35,848 nt of DNA from a bacterium (GTDB lineage Bacteria; Planctomycetota; Planctomycetia; Isosphaerales; Isosphaeraceae): NCBI GenBank assembly GCA_016125085.1, contig WGMM01000052.1, forward strand, positions 1 through 35,848, given 5' to 3'. The first letter of the stretch is position 1; every line of letters begins with the position of its first letter. This document shows positions 34,374-35,848 of this stretch, in pieces. The notes beneath the pieces were generated by a model. The model was not told where the DNA came from, made no database searches, and saw nothing but the letters and a program-made list of their open reading frames with translations. Made by a program: the position numbers and the translations under genes.

Positions 34374-34778
34374 TCAGCTGGCGGCCGGAGCCGAGGTTCT
34401 TGTGTTGAGCGAATCCAGCTCGGCCCGGATGAGGTCGAGGATTTCGCCGGCGTCGAGGCCGAAGCCGAGGGCATCGCGCAGCATGGGCCGAAGGCGCTCA
34501 CGGAGGATCGTCAGCCGCATGTCGGCGGCTTTGGTGTCGGAGGCCGGCAGAATCAGCATGCCGGTGCCGCGGCGGGGTTCGACGAGGCCGGCGCGTTCAA
34601 GCTCGCCATAGGCCCGGGCGACGGTGTTGGGGTTGACGAGCAGCTTGCCTGCCATTTCACGCACGCTTGGCAGCATGTCGCCGGGCTTGAGCCCGCCGGA
34701 GGCGATCACGCCCACCACCTGGGCGATGATCTGTTCGTAGATCGGAACTGTGGAGTCCGACCCGATCGTGGTCCACAT
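34374..34778 (-). CDS. GntR-family regulator, YtrA subfamily
   Basis: 134 residues. An N-terminal winged helix (VPIYEQIIAQVVGVIASGGL, LPSVREMAGKLLVNPNTVAR, AYGELERAGLVEPRRGTGM) is followed by a short helical domain (MRLTILRERLRPMLRDALGF) instead of the large effector domains of other GntR groups; this is the YtrA type, whose members usually control a neighbouring ABC transporter. The stop lies 76 bases before the ATPase start. A dyad at 34826-34849, some 48-71 bases before the ATG, is a likely operator, implying autorepression of the three-gene operon. The inducing signal is unknown; known YtrA-type systems respond to cell-wall-active compounds. Confidence 0.9.
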   Translation of the reverse strand: MWTTIGSDSTVPIYEQIIAQVVGVIASGGLKPGDMLPSVREMAGKLLVNPNTVARAYGELERAGLVEPRRGTGMLILPASDTKAADMRLTILRERLRPMLRDALGFGLDAGEILDLIRAELDSLNTRTSAPAAS

Positions 34779-34825
34779 CGTGCGGTGTCCTCCTGAGTTG
34801 AAGTTGATGAGAGAACTGGCGAATT

Positions 34826-34849
34826 AGTGTCCTACTTTGATAGTACACT
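34826..34849 (-). promoter_or_regulatory. Dyad operator overlapping a promoter of the GntR-ABC operon
   Basis: AGTGTCCTA (34826-34834), six bases, TAGTACACT (34841-34849): half-sites match at 8 of 9 positions. On the minus strand the dyad covers TACTAT, a possible -10, with TTGCGA 16 bases upstream as a -35. Spacing, symmetry and position fit a YtrA-type operator. Confidence 0.6.
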
Positions 34850-35047
34850 GATTACCGAGATTCGCAAGAGGGGGTTACGAAATTTTTGGAAGGAGCGTTA
34901 TTGAACTGAAAAAATGATCAAAGAGGATAAAAAGTGTGTGCAGCGCTTTGAGACTTACAAATCCTCTTTCAACTACAAACGACAAATTCAGCGGTCACGA
35001 TCGATCTTGCTAATAAGGCAACTTGTCGAAATCGATTCGGAATCTCC

Positions 35048-35734
35048 CTAGTTTCTTCTACGTTTTCTAGGTTTATTCGGAGAAGATCCACGTGTGGGGA
35101 GATTCCTCTCACGTGAGGCATTGTTGCCTTCAAACGATATATGCCCCGACTGAAAAAGAGCTTGGAGAAGCTGACCCGCTACTTGTGGGTATTTAGCCAT
35201 CATAGCGAAAATCTCGGTTTGATCTACTTCCTCACCCCGGCCGGATCTTGCGAAGAGTTCCAGCATTTCCGGAGCTTGCATCAATGCCATCATAGCTTTT
35301 ACTTCTGGCATTATTTGATTTTGAGGATCAGAGTAATCAGGAAATTTGAAATCTGTCAATTTCGCAATTTCTTGAAACTGATTGTCGATTGCTTGTGGGA
35401 CTCGTGCGAAATGATCAAGGTAAGACTTAAACTGATCAGATAGCTTCTTCATCCCTGAAGGAGTATTTTCGTATTCAATATGGCGCAAATGAGCAATATC
35501 AAAAGGAACTCTTGGACCGGAAAGATCTCGTATGATAATCGTGCCTCCTTTACATGCATGCCTTAACCCAAGCTCATAAAATACGTTCGGATTCGGGTAG
35601 GTAATATCAGCAACTACAATATCTGAATGCATTAATCTCGTAAGTATGTCAGATGTAATTGCACCTGGCGCAGCGACATCATCTGCTCTTGTTACTTCAA
35701 GTGAAGGGTGGTCTTCCCCACAAAAAGTAGACAC
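35048..35734 (-). CDS. Nucleoside 2-deoxyribosyltransferase/TIR-like protein, N-terminus missing
   Basis: 228 residues from a GTG at 35734; an in-frame TAA (35741-35743) lies just upstream, so the gene cannot start earlier in this frame. The sequence LEVTRADDVAAPGAITSDIL, SDIVVADITYPNPNVFYELG (37-56) and VPFDIAHLRHIEY fits the Rossmann-like family of nucleoside 2-deoxyribosyltransferases and related TIR/SLOG-like domains; Glu54 is the likely catalytic position. Family members normally begin about 30 residues earlier with a beta strand of the type FV-x-MPFG, absent here, so the gene is probably 5'-truncated. After about residue 105 comes a helical, Met/Gln-rich region and a basic tail (RKRRRN). 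The region is visibly AT-richer than the rest of the window, suggesting acquisition by transfer. Related domains occur in defence systems; no partner is visible. Confidence 0.6.
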   Translation of the reverse strand: MSTFCGEDHPSLEVTRADDVAAPGAITSDILTRLMHSDIVVADITYPNPNVFYELGLRHACKGGTIIIRDLSGPRVPFDIAHLRHIEYENTPSGMKKLSDQFKSYLDHFARVPQAIDNQFQEIAKLTDFKFPDYSDPQNQIMPEVKAMMALMQAPEMLELFARSGRGEEVDQTEIFAMMAKYPQVAGQLLQALFQSGHISFEGNNASRERNLPTRGSSPNKPRKRRRN

Positions 35735-35848
35735 TGAATCTTACGAATTGCTTGGTTGACACTCTACTCTGCCGGTCATCGCTTTTCCACCTTTTCGACA
35801 CCTCCCGTTTTCCAGAACCTGGTCCGTTACGGCGCCATGGCCGGTCGC

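Noticed and set aside
34914..35051. 45-codon frame starting MIKEDKKC
   Set aside because: The only purine-rich site (AAGGAG) is 18 bases away, it overlaps the end of the deoxyribosyltransferase-like gene, and it has no family resemblance.
35741..35848. Open frame on the minus strand reaching the right edge (35 codons, ending in TAA)
   Set aside because: Could be the tail of a gene or of an insertion sequence, but the fragment shows no recognisable motif.

Overview
The window reads as chromosome from a planctomycete (Planctomycetota), probably a GC-rich member near the Gemmatales or Isosphaerales; the phylum is well supported, the order is a guess. Phylum markers are a PSCyt1/DUF1549/DUF1553 protein followed by a Tat-exported DUF1501 protein, an ECF sigma factor directly upstream of a Ser/Thr kinase with a long C-terminal region, a YTV-like repeat wall protein, an MJ0042-type zinc-ribbon protein and a PEP-CTERM protein. 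Coding is dense and GC-rich, except for an AT-richer stretch at the right end.

Layout. 1-127: C-terminus of an IS4-type transposase cut by the window edge. 267-2783 (-): secreted protein built from exact 28-residue repeats. 3118-4791 (-): EttA-like ABC-F ATPase. 5023-5604 (-): small membrane protein. 6041-7003 (+): double zinc-ribbon protein with one membrane segment. 7352-8167 (-): DUF5131 three-Cys protein. 8258-8538 (-): an antitoxin gene whose toxin is reduced to 27 codons. 8585-16811 (-): four large genes in the order ECF sigma, kinase, cytochrome/DUF1549/DUF1553, DUF1501. 17134-18288 (+): exported BNR/Ycf48-like repeat protein with a PEP-CTERM tail. 18502-20100 (-): coiled-coil protein of unknown function. 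20101-21063: repeat-rich intergenic region. 21064-25202 (+): compact run of lysophospholipid acyltransferase, HAD phosphatase, glycerate kinase, ThiL and TsaE. 25448-26326 (+): soluble histidine kinase. 26461-27735 (+): membrane-anchored SGNH hydrolase. 28162-29787 (+): exported TPR/STN-like protein with a Gly-Met tail. 29788-30434: second repeat-rich region. 30435-34778 (-): GntR (YtrA-type) regulator, ABC ATPase and ABC-2 permease operon with a dyad operator in front. 35048-35734 (-): nucleoside 2-deoxyribosyltransferase/TIR-like protein lacking its N-terminus.

How the genes may work together. The sigma/kinase pair and the PSCyt/DUF1501 pair lie on one strand and may form a signalling-plus-export unit, but about 245 bases and a candidate promoter separate the pairs. 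The GntR-ATPase-permease genes look self-regulated, as in ytr operons. The 21-25 kb cluster mixes housekeeping functions (lipid acylation, thiamine diphosphate synthesis, tRNA t6A modification) and is probably one transcript. I found no clear new defence or mobile system. The less ordinary items are the nested palindrome at 20571-20798, the paired REP-like hairpins, the 31-bp inverted repeat at 30131-30242, the degraded toxin, the permease fused to a large soluble domain, and the clipped deoxyribosyltransferase-like gene in the AT-rich right end.
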